From contig JAPEUQ010000004.1 of assembly GCA_027946365.1 (NCBI GenBank), positions 2,356,001 to 2,420,000 on the forward strand: a stretch of DNA of 64,000 bases, written 5' to 3'. A model generated the notes under the pieces. The model ran no database searches. It was not told the origin of the DNA and was given only the letters and a program-made list of their open reading frames with translations. A program made the translations under genes and the position numbers. The DNA comes from Kalmusia sp. IMI 367209. Taxonomy: Eukaryota; Ascomycota; Dothideomycetes; Pleosporales; Didymosphaeriaceae. Positions 33,660 to 45,178 of the stretch are shown here, piece after piece. Positions within the stretch are counted from its first letter, which is position 1. Each line of letters starts with the position of its first letter.

Positions 33660-34599
33660 GTAATACATCAGTCTGGTAGCTATAACTACATTGTACGTAA
33701 TTTTCCATTTACATTAGCTTTCTCTTTAGTTTAGTCGCTTTTACGGCATTGCGCTTTTTAGCTTACATGCAACTTTTTAGTTGCTGAACCACCGCACAAA
33801 ATGAAGGTAAGTGGAGATCTTAGTTGATTAAACATCTTCAACCCTACAGAGCTTAATAAAGATGATAAGGACTAAGCTAATAGTGTAGGGTCTACTGATA
33901 TAGTATTAGATGCCTAGATCTAAGATGAGAAAACGATAATTAGTGTCACACTCTATGTGAGGGGTTAGTTAAGATAAACCGTGTTATAAAAGTTGTTCAT
34001 GATATTATCCGCTTAAAGGCTACTATCAAGCTTAATTTCGTCACGAAGGATCTAGCTAATGAGGATATTAAGTTTAGCTACAGGTCTAAGTAATACATTA
34101 CTAGATATGTTAAGTTTAATAAAGCGCTAGTATACGCAGTAAGTATAATTTGTACTATCTATAATAGTGCTTATAGTCCACGAAAACTATGTAATACTTT
34201 TAGATGAGAGAAGATTGTCTTCCATAGTAACCAAAGTTAGAAGTAGAAAAAGGAAAATTAGCGTCGTGGCACATCACATGAGGTAGAATCTAGATACCAA
34301 TAAGGTTTATGAATTCATAAGAGTTGTTCCTAGAAGATGTCTTATAGCTTCTTTAATAGCGCATATCGGGATAATCAAAGCCACCAAACGTTCGTCCCCT
34401 TGATGATCAGCTAGTCTTGTTTCAGTCACCCTGCTTTGACAGCAACTGCAAGCTCAGAATTCCAAGTTCACATTCTGCGATATAATTAAAACTGTCGCTG
34501 GTTCCTTCAAGTAATTATAGCTAGAACATTCTTGTATGAATCAATGCAGACGACAATGACATCTATCGCAAACGTTAAAAGCGACATGTATGAGAGCCT

Positions 34600-34770
34600 A
34601 TGCATATCTACTGGTCTTTTCTGAAGACCACTACCGCAGGTTCTCGTTGTACCAAGTCGCCTCCGAATAAGTTGGCACAGCTAACCCTAGCAGAGCTCAT
34701 TGTTCAACAAGAAGTAAAAGAGAAGCAGAAGGGGCAGGTGCGGTATGGTATTGAGGGAATCAAGATCTGA
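34600..34770 (+). CDS. Short ORF relic, 56 residues
   Basis: Frame from ATG 34600 to TGA 34770: MHIYWSFLKTTTAGSRCTKS, then PPNKLAQLTLAELIVQQEVK and a Lys/Gln-rich end. It is less AT-biased than its surroundings and reads like a coding fragment, perhaps the 3' exon of a lost gene or mobile element. Not recognised. Confidence 0.2.
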   Translation: MHIYWSFLKTTTAGSRCTKSPPNKLAQLTLAELIVQQEVKEKQKGQVRYGIEGIKI

Positions 34771-36146
34771 GCGTCCACTTCTAGCCTGCTCGTTTAATAG
34801 TATAATCTACCAAAACAGAACGTATGGCAGTTATGCTACACAATCTGTAGATGTTAAAATTGGTCGTCAGGACTCAGGAGGCCAGCACGTGTAGCGACTC
34901 GCATTTACGTCTTCCGGTGAAATTCCTCTGCGACGTGAATCCGTCCCAAATCTAGCGTGTACGTGCTAGACCAGACATCTAAGCTCGGCGCCATCCTATT
35001 AGACCATAGATGCCTTGCCTCTGGGTGTTCAGGCTCTTTGTCATCTCCTTTCGACGACTTTGAAGATCGCTCGCCTGCGAGGGGTTAGCTACAGTATTGA
35101 GACAAAGTTTGAAGATGGATCCTATGTTAAGTCGCTCCATGGTATATACTACACTGGTGGAATTCTACCTCACGTATTTTCGTGATGAAACTACTGTGAA
35201 ATTAAAGCAAAGAGAGGTACCTACACGGACATCTAGATCCGATCCACTGTTCTGCGCGGACTTTGCGGTCACGGACGTCTTTTCTTTTAGCAGAGAGGTG
35301 AGTTCGCTTGTTGGTTATGTAGGTGGTGAGGCGAGTGAGGAGGTCCTGTATGCCACCGAAAACCATGGCTTCGGTGGTGAAAGACTGACTGTGTGTTGTA
35401 ACAGCGCCGATTAGAGATACCCAAAGGAAAAAGTGAGATGACTTGGAGGCCGTGCGATATGGTATGACCCTGTGGTAATTTTGAAGTAGTTGATGGGCTT
35501 TATATCTGTACCCTGTGTGGGAATGGTGTGCAGGTATAATTGTTGGGATGGGACAGAGTGGGGTGCTCGTTCCACCAACTTCGACCTGAACCGTGGATAT
35601 AGCTCCACACATGGTCTATGTGCCAGCCAGCGTGGTTTGGATGGTAATCCGATTTCTTTGACAACTCTTGGTAATTGAAGCTGACACAGACCTATTAGCT
35701 ACACCAAATAGTGAGTGATAGAGCATTATCGGATTTCAATTATTGTACAGAGACGATTAAGCAAATTAGGTCGATTATAACTAGAGGACTTTAGGATTGC
35801 TGTATATGCTAGCGATGAAGCCAAGTCATGCTGGTACATCGTCAATGCTTTCCAGCAATCGATTATGCCATGTATAGGTGTTCAGAACGCAGGCTTGCCT
35901 GGTGCTCTTCTGATGGAGGAGGGTGAATGTGCTGCATCGGAGACGCGAACAGGCGGGGCGAGGTTTTTCCGGGCTTGGCAAATTCGCGGTCAAGCGCAAG
36001 TCGCGTCAACGCGTCTGACCTAGTCAGTACTTGAGCTTTCATAAAGCGCCTCCACGGCCATGTCCTGATCGTACCGCCGCGACATCAATCCTGAGCGCGC
36101 GCGCAGCCCCAAACTCTAACAACCCTCGCCGGCGTTCCTGCCCGCC
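34771..36146. other. Boundary region and SMC3 promoter
   Basis: About 1.4 kb; composition returns to normal. Opposed frames at 35097-35414 (plus) and 35202-35612 (minus) overlap and neither has a known domain. The last 150 bp form the SMC3 promoter with an ACGCGT box. Confidence 0.45.
36009..36014. promoter_or_regulatory. ACGCGT box (MCB/MluI cell-cycle-box-like) upstream of SMC3
   Basis: A palindromic ACGCGT 133 bp before the SMC3 ATG, preceded by a TCGCGTC half-match. In yeasts this is the core binding site of MBF, which drives G1/S genes including cohesin subunits. The placement makes MBF-type control of SMC3 plausible here; a six-base match can occur by chance. Confidence 0.45.
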
Positions 36147-39100
36147 ATGGGACACATCAAGCAGATCACGATCCAGGGCTTCAAGACGTACAAGAACCAG
36201 GTCAAGACCGAGCCCTTCTCGCCCAAGAGCAACGTCATTGTCGGTCGCAATGGGGCGGGCAAGACCAACTTCTTCTCGGCCGTGCGCTTCGTGCTCGGCG
36301 ACGAGTACGAGAACATGAGCCGCGAGGAGCGTCAGGCGCTGCTGCACGTACGTCACACGCTTCAATGCAACACCATGGGCCACAGCTAACGAGTGCAGGA
36401 AGGATCCGGGTCCGCAGTCATGTCAGCCTACGTCGAGGTCGTCTTTGATAATAGCGATGGCCGTTTTCACAACAGTGGCAAGCCCGAGTTCATCCTCCGG
36501 CGCACCATCGGCGCAAAAAAGGACGAGTACTCGATGGACCGCAAGAATGCAACCCGTCGCGAGGTCAATGAAATGCTTGATGCCGCCGGATTGTCGCGCT
36601 CGAACCCCTTCTACATCGTGCCTCAGGGACGTGTGGCCGCGCTCACTAACATGAAGGATGAGGAGCGGCTGAACATGCTCAAGGAGATCTCTGGCTCAAG
36701 CGTATATGAGAAGCGCCGCGCGGACAGTCTGAAGCTGATGAACGACACGGATAAGTCGTGCGAGCGCATTGATAATCTTGTCGACGACATCAACAATCGC
36801 CTGCACGAGCTGGAAGGCGAGAAGAAGGAGCTCGAGGCCTGGAACAAGAACGACCGCGAGCGCCGTGCTCTTATGCACACGATAAATACACGAGACGAAG
36901 AGCGCTTAGAGGCCGACATCAACAGAATAGAGGCTAGAAGGCATAACGGTGCCGCTGATGTCGATACCCAGAACGCGATATTTGTGGAAAATGAACAAGA
37001 GATGCAGAAGATAACAGCCGAGATCGACCGTTTGAAGAGCGAGGTGGAGTTGCTGACAACTGAGCGTGCCCGGCTAGAGGATGATAGAAGGAAAGCTGCA
37101 CGCCAGAAGGCGGCTGTCGAGCTCGAGTTCGCGGATGTCGCAGATAGCCAATCAAATGCCAAGCAGACTCAGAAACAGCGCGACAAAGAGCTAGAGCAGG
37201 TGCAGCGAGACATTACTGCGCGCGAGAAAGAACTTTTCGATTTGCTACCTGTGTTCACCGCGAAGAAAGATGATGAGGACCATGTCAGCGCTCAGCTTGC
37301 CGAAGCGAAGGGACAACAGAAGCGCCTATTCGATAAGCAAGGTCGAGGTGCCCAATACACAAACAAGAGGCAGCGCGATGATGCCTTGCGGAAAGAGATT
37401 GACAGCATTACGATGCAGCTGGCGACAAGGAAGTCCGTTCAAATGCAAACGGATGACGATACCAAAGAGCTCCGGGGAGACATTGCATCTCTTGAAAAAG
37501 AGATCGCTGATTTGGACGCCAATCTATCTAACGAGGGTGACAATACAATGGGTCACGGAGAGGCAGTTCAAAAGGCAAGGGATGCCCAACAAGCACTTAT
37601 TGACCAGCAGTCGAATCTGTTTCGAGAGCAACACAGGGTTCACTCACAGTTCCAAAACACAAACACCCAGCTACGACATGCTGAAAGCAAATTATCCCAT
37701 TTGTTGGACCACGCCACCAGCCGCGGTCTAGAGACGCTGCGTCGTCTGAAAGAGAGGCATAACCTGGACGGCATTTATGGTACAGTTGCAGACCTTATCC
37801 AGGTCCCTGAACCCTATAAGATCGCCACAGAAGTAGCTGCAGCTGCGTCCTTGTTTCATGTAGTCTGCGATAACGATGGCACTGCAGCCAAGGTGATCTC
37901 ACTGCTCAACAAAGAGAAGGGAGGTCGTCTTACATTCGTCGCCCTCAATCGTGTTAACCCTCGAACTACCCAGATTCCGCAGACCGCAGACGCACAGCCT
38001 CTGCTACCAAAGCTCCGTTATGAAGCAAAGTATGAGCAGGCTATCAAACACGTCTTCGGTCGAGTCGTTGTCTGCCCCGAGCTGAGCATTTGCCAGAGCC
38101 TTGTGAGGACACATGAAGGAGTACTTGCCCTCACTCCAGACGGTGATCGAGCCCACAGAAAAGGAGGATACCACGGTGGATACTTTGATCCCAGCAAATC
38201 CAAGATTGATGCTTATCGCACAGTTGCTGATCTGAGAGCACAAGTGCAAGACCTAGAGACGCGCGAAGCTGAGATCAAGACAAGCCTGGAAAACCTGAGG
38301 CAGCAAATCACCGCTGCAGCGAGCGAGGTCCGCAAGGCAGAGTACCTGAAAAGCCACGCCGAGGACAGCTATATTCCGATGAGGCAACAGCTGCGAGCTA
38401 GACAGACTGAGTTACTGCAGAAGCGAGATCTACTTGAACGTAACGAGCGGACTGCAACGCAAATTGCGTCACAGATCAACATCCTTGGTAGTCAACAAAG
38501 CGACTTGGAAGCAGAACTCGCATCGGATTTCAAGAAGGCCCTGACGAAGGACGAAGAGCAGCTCCTACAATCCCTTGCTGTCACTATACGAGAATTGAAC
38601 AAGCAGCTCTCTGAGCTCACAGAGCAGCGGTCCGACTTAGAGAGCCGCAAAGCGGAGATTGAGGTCGAGCTCCGCGAGAGTCTTCGACCAAAACATGATC
38701 AACTGTTAGCGCAACAGAATGGCACGAGCGGTGGCGGAAACCAATCGACGCGACTGAAGGAGGTTCAGCGACAGTTAAAGGCGGCTAACACAACGGTCGA
38801 AGGTCTTGATCAGCAAATCAAAGACCTGGAGACTCAACGTGACGAAGCGAAAACTCAGCTCTCACATTTGGAGGCCTCAAGGGCAGAGAAGGAGCAGACC
38901 AACCGCGAGCTTGCTAAAGCAATGGAGAAATACCACAACAGCATGGAGAAGAGCATGCACAAGCGCGCCACGTTAAGAGACGAGCTAGCTTCCGTACAGC
39001 GAGATATTCGAGATCTCGGCACCCTACCTGAGGAGGCCTACCGGAAGTACACCAGGTGGTCTGAAGACAAAGTGAGTCAACTTATGTCAATTGATAAACC

Positions 39101-39892
39101 CTCAAGCTGACCGTTACCCAGCTCGCTAGTGAGCTCGAGAAAGTTAACAAGGCCTTGCGAAAGTATTCCCACGTTAACAAGAAGGCATTCCAACAATACG
39201 AAGACTTCACCAAGCGCCGTGAGCAACTTATTCAACGCCGAGGCGAACTGAACACATCCCGCGAGTCCATCGAGAACCTCATTGAGGTGCTCGATCAGCG
39301 CAAGGACGAGGCCATCGCACGAACATTCAAACAAGTCTCCAAGTACTTTTCCGAAGTCTTTGTTCAGCTCGTACCCGCCGGCAAGGGCCGCCTTATTATC
39401 CAGCGCCGCTCCGACCGCGAAGCACGTCGCGCAGATCCAGATGATGACGACGAAGAAGAAGCGCCTCAGCGCAACGGCGCCTCCGTGGAGAACTACACAG
39501 GCGTCGGCATCGCTGTATCCTTCAACTCCAAGCATGACGAACAGCAACGCATCCAGCAGCTCTCCGGCGGCCAGAAAGCACTCTGCGCACTCGCCCTCGT
39601 GTTTGCCATCCAGCAGTGCGACCCCGCGCCTTTCTACCTCTTCGACGAAATCGACGCCAATCTAGACGCGCAGTACCGCACTGCTGTGGCGGAGATGCTG
39701 AAGAAGTTGAGTGGCAAGGGAGGTGAAGGGGGCGAGGGCGGAGGTCAGTTCATTTGCACTACGTTCAGGCCTGAGATGGTGCATGTGGCGGACAAGTGCT
39801 ATGCTGTGAGCTTTGTGAATGCAAGTTCGAGAATTGACGTTTTTGATCGGACTGGGGCGTTAGACTTTGTCGAGAAGAGTCAGAAAGTGTGA
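36147..39892 (+). CDS. SMC3: Cohesin subunit SMC3
   Basis: Exons 36147..36347, 36399..39071 and 39122..39892 (introns 51 and 50 nt); 1214 residues, the usual SMC3 length. The N-terminal ATPase half carries [18 protein letters not shown] and Walker A GRNGAGKT (33-40). IGAKKDEY (104-111) holds the tandem lysines K107-K108, equivalent to those acetylated by Eco1 to lock cohesin. Long coiled coils flank a hinge at about 515-640 (starting [20 protein letters not shown]). The C-terminal half carries signature LSGGQ (1105-1109) and Walker B FYLFDEID (1129-1136). With SMC1 and kleisin it forms the ring that holds sister chromatids together. An acidic insert ([15 protein letters not shown]) sits before the C-terminal ATPase lobe. 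Normal, complete housekeeping gene; anchors the right border of the accessory block. Confidence 0.97.
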
Positions 39893-42343
39893 GAAGACGT
39901 TGCGGAGGAGGTGGAGTGTTGTCTGTCGAAGATGAATGCGTAAAGTGATGTCTGTTTTTTTTCTTTTCTCTGTAGGTTACATTATGTGGCAATGTCTTTA
40001 GCATGAGTATCCTATACGGGTGTATGACGGGGGTAGGGCGTGGTATACCAACGGTTCAATGGAGTTGTGGTCATGAATCGGAATTGTTTTACTATTTGTG
40101 CATCTTGGCTTGCTTCACTTTTGCGATGGTAATCCCATCTGTCAGTCATGTTAGGACGTCGGGCCCGACTACGAGGAGTATCATGCGTGGCGGTGAGTTT
40201 ATCGGGGCTTTGCGAGTGTAGCGGTGGCTGGATTGTGCGTGGCGTCTAGCCTCGGCCATTCCCTTGTCGTTGCTATTTGTTTGATGGGTTGGGGTGCCTG
40301 TCAAGCCCCTTGAAGTTGCAGATTAGTGGCGACATGGAAGGCTTCCGGAATGATGCTCGTGGTGGCAAGGGGAGGCGTTTGCTTTTGGCTTCGAAAGCGA
40401 ATGTTGAGGTTGATTTTGTTGCATGTCGATGGTAGGCGTTTGAATTGCCGAGCGGTGGCATAGGATAGTGTTGGTGCGAGGGAGGTCATGTGTAATATTT
40501 TCTGCTGACTTAGTGCGGCAGGTAGTACAGTCGGTGCAGCGGTGTGGTCTGCAACTGCTTGATCTTATTATTGATGCACTGCCTTGGGTCAACCGCCCCT
40601 AAGTCCATATGTGCCTCGAGCTCTAGGATTCAATTCCTAATCAGCTAGAATAGATGCCACAAGCAAATTATCGAATTTCATTTCTTTGCCTCCTGCATTC
40701 GTCGCGACGCAGGGGTACGGTGGGTGTTCCCATTACGCTTGTGTCTCCTGGCCCCGCGAATCACTTCTTGTTGTTGTTATGACCCTGGGTGCTAGGCTAG
40801 GACATGGGCATCTTTGCATTGTGTTTGTTTCATGTAGCGAGTAGGAATGATGTAGACTTCTGTCTAAGCAACGACCTGATTGAACCTTCCGTGCACGCAG
40901 TCTGATCCTTTGAACTTTCATTTCTCGGCTTTCGGCAAGACGGCATTTGCTTTTGTTGTTTCGCACGTGGGAAAGGCACGTCAGATTCCCAGCGCGGTGT
41001 GTCGATCAACCGCTGGGAGATGCGGGAGGATTGTTCCCGGGGGTGAGGCGAAGACGAGTGAGGCTTTACGGATCCAGTCCAGATATGATCGTCGCATCGC
41101 AAGTTAAACTTTTCGGACGTGGTATGAGAACGTCAACAGCCAGAACATCCTGCCTTGTTCTGTCCCCAAGGAAGCAACATGACACTTTCGAGGCAGTGCT
41201 AGTGGCCAAGGGAAAGCGAATGCGCATGAGGGATTGTTATGGTCTGCTTCTTCGGGATACCGGAGTCAGTTCTTACCAGACGGTGCTTGCCGGCGCTTTG
41301 CTCGTTCGAATCGTGTGCGCGCCAGCTTAGCTCAATCGCGAACTCGCCCCCACACCCGTCAACCCCCTCTTTTCTCCAATTCATCTACTCAACACAGCCA
41401 CTACACAAGCCAAGCCTCTGATCTTTACTATGTCGCTGTTCCAGGGCTTCCTAGGCTACTTGGGTATGCTTTTTGGTCTGCCGGAGAGAGGCCCACGGTC
41501 AGGATGCGTGTTGGAACGTGGCAGCCAGGTCCCAACCGTTGGGCCGGCGAGTCATCAACCCTGTTCACGCAGGCCATTAGGGTCATGGCATGCACGTCGC
41601 GCAGCGCGTGGTTTTAAGTACGACCGTTGAGCCGGCGGGCTGGGTCGTTCATCGTACGATTTCTACAAGCCGAGATTCCTTCTCAGGAACCTCTGTTGTC
41701 GGCCTTTGCATACTTTGTACACTGTCTGTCGTTCCCGGGCCTAGATTTTGTTGCGCTGCGAATAGGAGTTGCTGCTGAAGAAGAGAAGCAGGCACTTGCT
41801 GCGTGATACTAAGCTAGCGGCGTTTGAGAAGCGAAGCGGGGTTTTTAATCAAATCGACAAGGCTTGGAATTCATCATATAGAAAGAGACTCGAAGGAAAT
41901 AAAACGAGGAGAAGAGCAGAGCCTCTTGCCACGCACGCGTTTCCGGGCGGCATACGTCAACGTTGAGAAACACTCCGGGTCTCAGCCTTACCGCGAAACG
42001 CGACGCCTGAATTCTTCAAGGCCTTCGAATCCAATCGGGAAGACCGCGCAGTACTGGCATTGCCACTGAGCCTCCTGCACGAAGCGTAGAGCCTAGATCG
42101 CGCCAATACCACCACCTGCCTGGCCTGTCCTACCACGGCTGAAGCAAACCTACTCCATACGTCCTTGAAGCCCAGACCCAGAAACAACAATTCACATTCG
42201 ACCTGGCTTCTCAAGTCGCTGGATAAAGCCCTGAGACTTTATCGTACGAACACCAGATAGGCCGAGAATCACTAGCAATCTAACATTGCGGCAGTGTTCA
42301 GCTGAGCATCTGGTACATTGACAATCCATCTCCCACCGTCAAC
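39893..42343. other. Intergenic region, about 2.4 kb
   Basis: No supportable gene. Short overlapping frames only. The last 300 bp, pyrimidine-rich and ending in ACCGTCAAC before the ATG, read as the leader of the Zn2Cys6 gene. Confidence 0.5.
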
Positions 42344-44044
42344 ATGCCGCGAAGAACCAAAGCATGCGCGACTTGTCGTCAAAAGCGCATAAAATGCGAT
42401 GCTACAATGCCTCATTGCCTCATGTGCATACGCTTCAACCGGAAATGCCCAGGACCCACCGATGCGCCTCTATTGTTCGTCGACACCTCTTCATACCCAT
42501 CTGGCAAGAAGCCCCGCGCAAAGAAAACCTCCCCGCCAGCCACCTCCCTCGAGGTTGCTCGGCGGTTCGAAGACGGCAGAGGCATAGCAGTTGGAGTCGG
42601 AGACTTGCCAGACGAGATGGCCTTTGTGTTGAGTGTGGATATCAGTCCGCGGTACGTGTTGAGCGAGGCATTCTTCTCGAACCTAACCGGCTTCTTTTGC
42701 GCTGAAGGGAGACATGTCCCAGGCGCAGTCAGACGGACGCCGAGTTGGTTGCATGTGTTGCCGCGAATGGCCGCCACGCCTCCTCAATCTACAGGACGTA
42801 ATGCGTCTGCCGTACACGGGAACGAAGCACTCAGCGCAGCCCTTCGAGCGACAACTGCGGCGTTCAGCAGTCTTGAGATGAGGAACGACTCACTTCTACA
42901 TCACGCCTATGGACTCTACGGTGCAAGTTTGCGATACCAGGGAAGGGTGCTGCAAGAAAGGGGGGACAAGGTCGGAGACATGTATATGGTCATGACTAGT
43001 CTGATGCTGAGCATGTTCGAGTCCGTGGTCGCAACTACAGGAGAAGGATTCGCTCTGCACTGTATCGGCGCTGCGAAAATGATCGATAACGCGTTGGAAC
43101 AGGCAACGAAAGCCAAGCAGCACAGTCGAGGAAATGAGGCAGGCGGTCCGGGACCCATGCTCGTCAACGTCTTCTTCCACATTAGGATACAGCTCTGCTA
43201 CGTGTTCCTGACGACCTCGGATCCGCGCATACGTAACGACCCGGCTATGAAGCGCGTTCTCCTTGAGGCATGCGGTTGGACAAATGAAAGGCTCCCGCTT
43301 AATATGCAGATCATAACGCCCTTCGCCAGGTTGATGGAGCTACAGTCACATGCTGGCGAAGTACTGGTACTGCCTCCCACAGAGCTCGAGCGCAAGAGAG
43401 TAGCATATGTGAGAGCCCGAGAGGAGGTATACCAGATGTGGAACGGTTATGAACAGCAGAACAAAGGCCAGCGACTCTGCTGGACGAGCCCAGGGACTGG
43501 GCATACCGATTTCAGAGATCCATTCACGGCCCTGACATTAGCGTACTTCAGCGCTTGTTATATATTACTCGATTTGCTGACACCCACTTACGAGGCTCTT
43601 GCTGTGCAACCAACATCAGCGCTGCCAATACGCAGATCAAGCTCGACATCGCCCGACTCTTCTACATCTAGTAACGCCACTCCACCATGGGCACCGACCG
43701 AGAGCACTACACCCGACACATCTCCCCCATCTGCGACGAAAGGGCCATCATCTGCATCGCCTCCACCCGAGTCTTATCTCCCACCACCTGCTACTACGGA
43801 TCATTTTGCGCTTATACTTTCCGTATCATGGTACCTGAGACTTCGCGATACTGGGTTTGCTTATCTACGCCTACACTCACCGTTGTTCCTCGTCGCCATG
43901 TATGCATCCACCGCGGAACAGAGAGGTGTTGCTAGAATGGTGTTCGAGGATTGGAGGGTCGGTGCGCTGCGGGGTATCGGGTGGTTAGCAATGGAAAAAC
44001 TAGACCGGACAGGTAGGGGCGTAGAGCGCGTGGTTGGACCGTAG
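42344..44044 (+). CDS. Zn2Cys6 fungal transcription factor
   Basis: Single exon, 566 residues. The binuclear cluster is at the extreme N-terminus: C8-x2-C11-x6-C18-x6-C25-x2-C28-x6-C35, with basic RQKRIK between Cys2 and Cys3, standard for GAL4-type DNA binding at CGG half-sites. A linker with PSGKKPRAKK follows as a probable nuclear signal. The rest is a helical region (about 80-560) as in the DUF3468/fungal-specific TF type: ETTGEGFALHCIG-like repeats of SLMLSMFESV and LACGWTNERLPLNM-type blocks, broken by a Ser/Thr/Pro-rich insert at about 425-480. No obvious cluster partner next to it; the HET gene downstream is 1.1 kb away. Target pathway unknown. Confidence 0.92.
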   Translation: MPRRTKACATCRQKRIKCDATMPHCLMCIRFNRKCPGPTDAPLLFVDTSSYPSGKKPRAKKTSPPATSLEVARRFEDGRGIAVGVGDLPDEMAFVLSVDISPRYVLSEAFFSNLTGFFCAEGRHVPGAVRRTPSWLHVLPRMAATPPQSTGRNASAVHGNEALSAALRATTAAFSSLEMRNDSLLHHAYGLYGASLRYQGRVLQERGDKVGDMYMVMTSLMLSMFESVVATTGEGFALHCIGAAKMIDNALEQATKAKQHSRGNEAGGPGPMLVNVFFHIRIQLCYVFLTTSDPRIRNDPAMKRVLLEACGWTNERLPLNMQIITPFARLMELQSHAGEVLVLPPTELERKRVAYVRAREEVYQMWNGYEQQNKGQRLCWTSPGTGHTDFRDPFTALTLAYFSACYILLDLLTPTYEALAVQPTSALPIRRSSSTSPDSSTSSNATPPWAPTESTTPDTSPPSATKGPSSASPPPESYLPPPATTDHFALILSVSWYLRLRDTGFAYLRLHSPLFLVAMYASTAEQRGVARMVFEDWRVGALRGIGWLAMEKLDRTGRGVERVVGP

Positions 44045-45178
44045 CGGGCTTGCAAGTGTGTTGCGTCAGGTTCTGGAAGGATTGGTATATTACAGTGTTT
44101 GCATCATTCAATAGTCTGAGTACATTTGCCGCATTACACGGCAGGAGGACGCCATGAGAATATGGGACATTGGCTCGATTCTAGATCATTAGATCTAAGG
44201 CTCATCACTAGTCAAACGCGCACTCCTTCTGATGATCTAAGCTAAAAACACAAATACAAGAAGCTGACCAGATCATGAAAGGCGAACATCATCAGTAACA
44301 TATGTAGTCCGAATCCAGCTGTACACTGCAAGAGGCTAATAATGAAGCCTGAACGGTGACTATGTTTTTTTTTCTCACCCTAGGAGAGTGTCTGGATAGT
44401 ACAAGCGAAACAAGGACAATCTCAATGGTAGTAATAACAGTCTCTTGAATTCCCTACCTTAGTACCACCGTCCTTTCCAATGTCGATGTGTTTAATGTGT
44501 AGAAAGCCTCGCACCGGATTACGGCCCGACCTTGTACCCTTCCAGTATAGCGTCTCGAATTACCGTAGCTCAAATTGCCAGTAGCTGCTTTTGAGAGTCT
44601 ATTCGACTTCTTCGGCTTCTCCAGAAAATACCGAGAATTTCTAAGAGCGATTGCTTGCTTTTTAGATGCGTCTCACATTTGACAATGGCACTATGTCCGG
44701 AGAAGATAACGCAGAGGGACACGTGATCGATTTTTGAGAGAGAACTAGATATTGCACGACCGTCCGACGGATTCGAGATAATTTCTCTGCCCGCGCACAG
44801 TGCTCATGCTCTTTTGGTAGCCTCTAACAGGGTTCGTTATCGATTGATCTCTCACAACCGAAAAGAACGGACAGCTCAGTTAGCGAGAATCAGGCAGCAG
44901 CATTGAATGTCGATCATGCAGCAGGAAACGTACCCAGGGTTATGCTTACTGCTATTATTGGATTGTGTCACTGACCGGAATTCAAAGGTATTTCGCTTAC
45001 CGGAGATTGGAAGAACATCGCTCACCGGACCTTAAATAACCTTCCCGTACGTTCATTGATATCTCTCTTTCTGTGTCTAGAATCAAATTTATATTGTACT
45101 GTATCTTGTGGCTACACATATCTTCGCCTAGTCTTCCTAAGTCTGCCAACTTTAGTCGTTGCCCAGCGAACTTCAGAT
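44045..45178. other. Intergenic region, about 1.1 kb
   Basis: Between two plus-strand genes; terminator of the Zn2Cys6 gene and promoter of the HET gene expected. A T-rich run is at 44365-44375. Nothing else recognised. Confidence 0.5.

Larger units (their letters stand above)
32892..34599. other. AT-rich tract with repeats
   Basis: About 1.7 kb, strongly AT-rich from 33330 onward with TA-rich runs and frequent stops, consistent with RIP-decayed repetitive DNA. It contains a three-copy 16-bp tandem repeat (33027-33074), a purine-rich run near 33110-33140, and a near-perfect palindrome (33629-33659). No intact gene. Confidence 0.5.
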
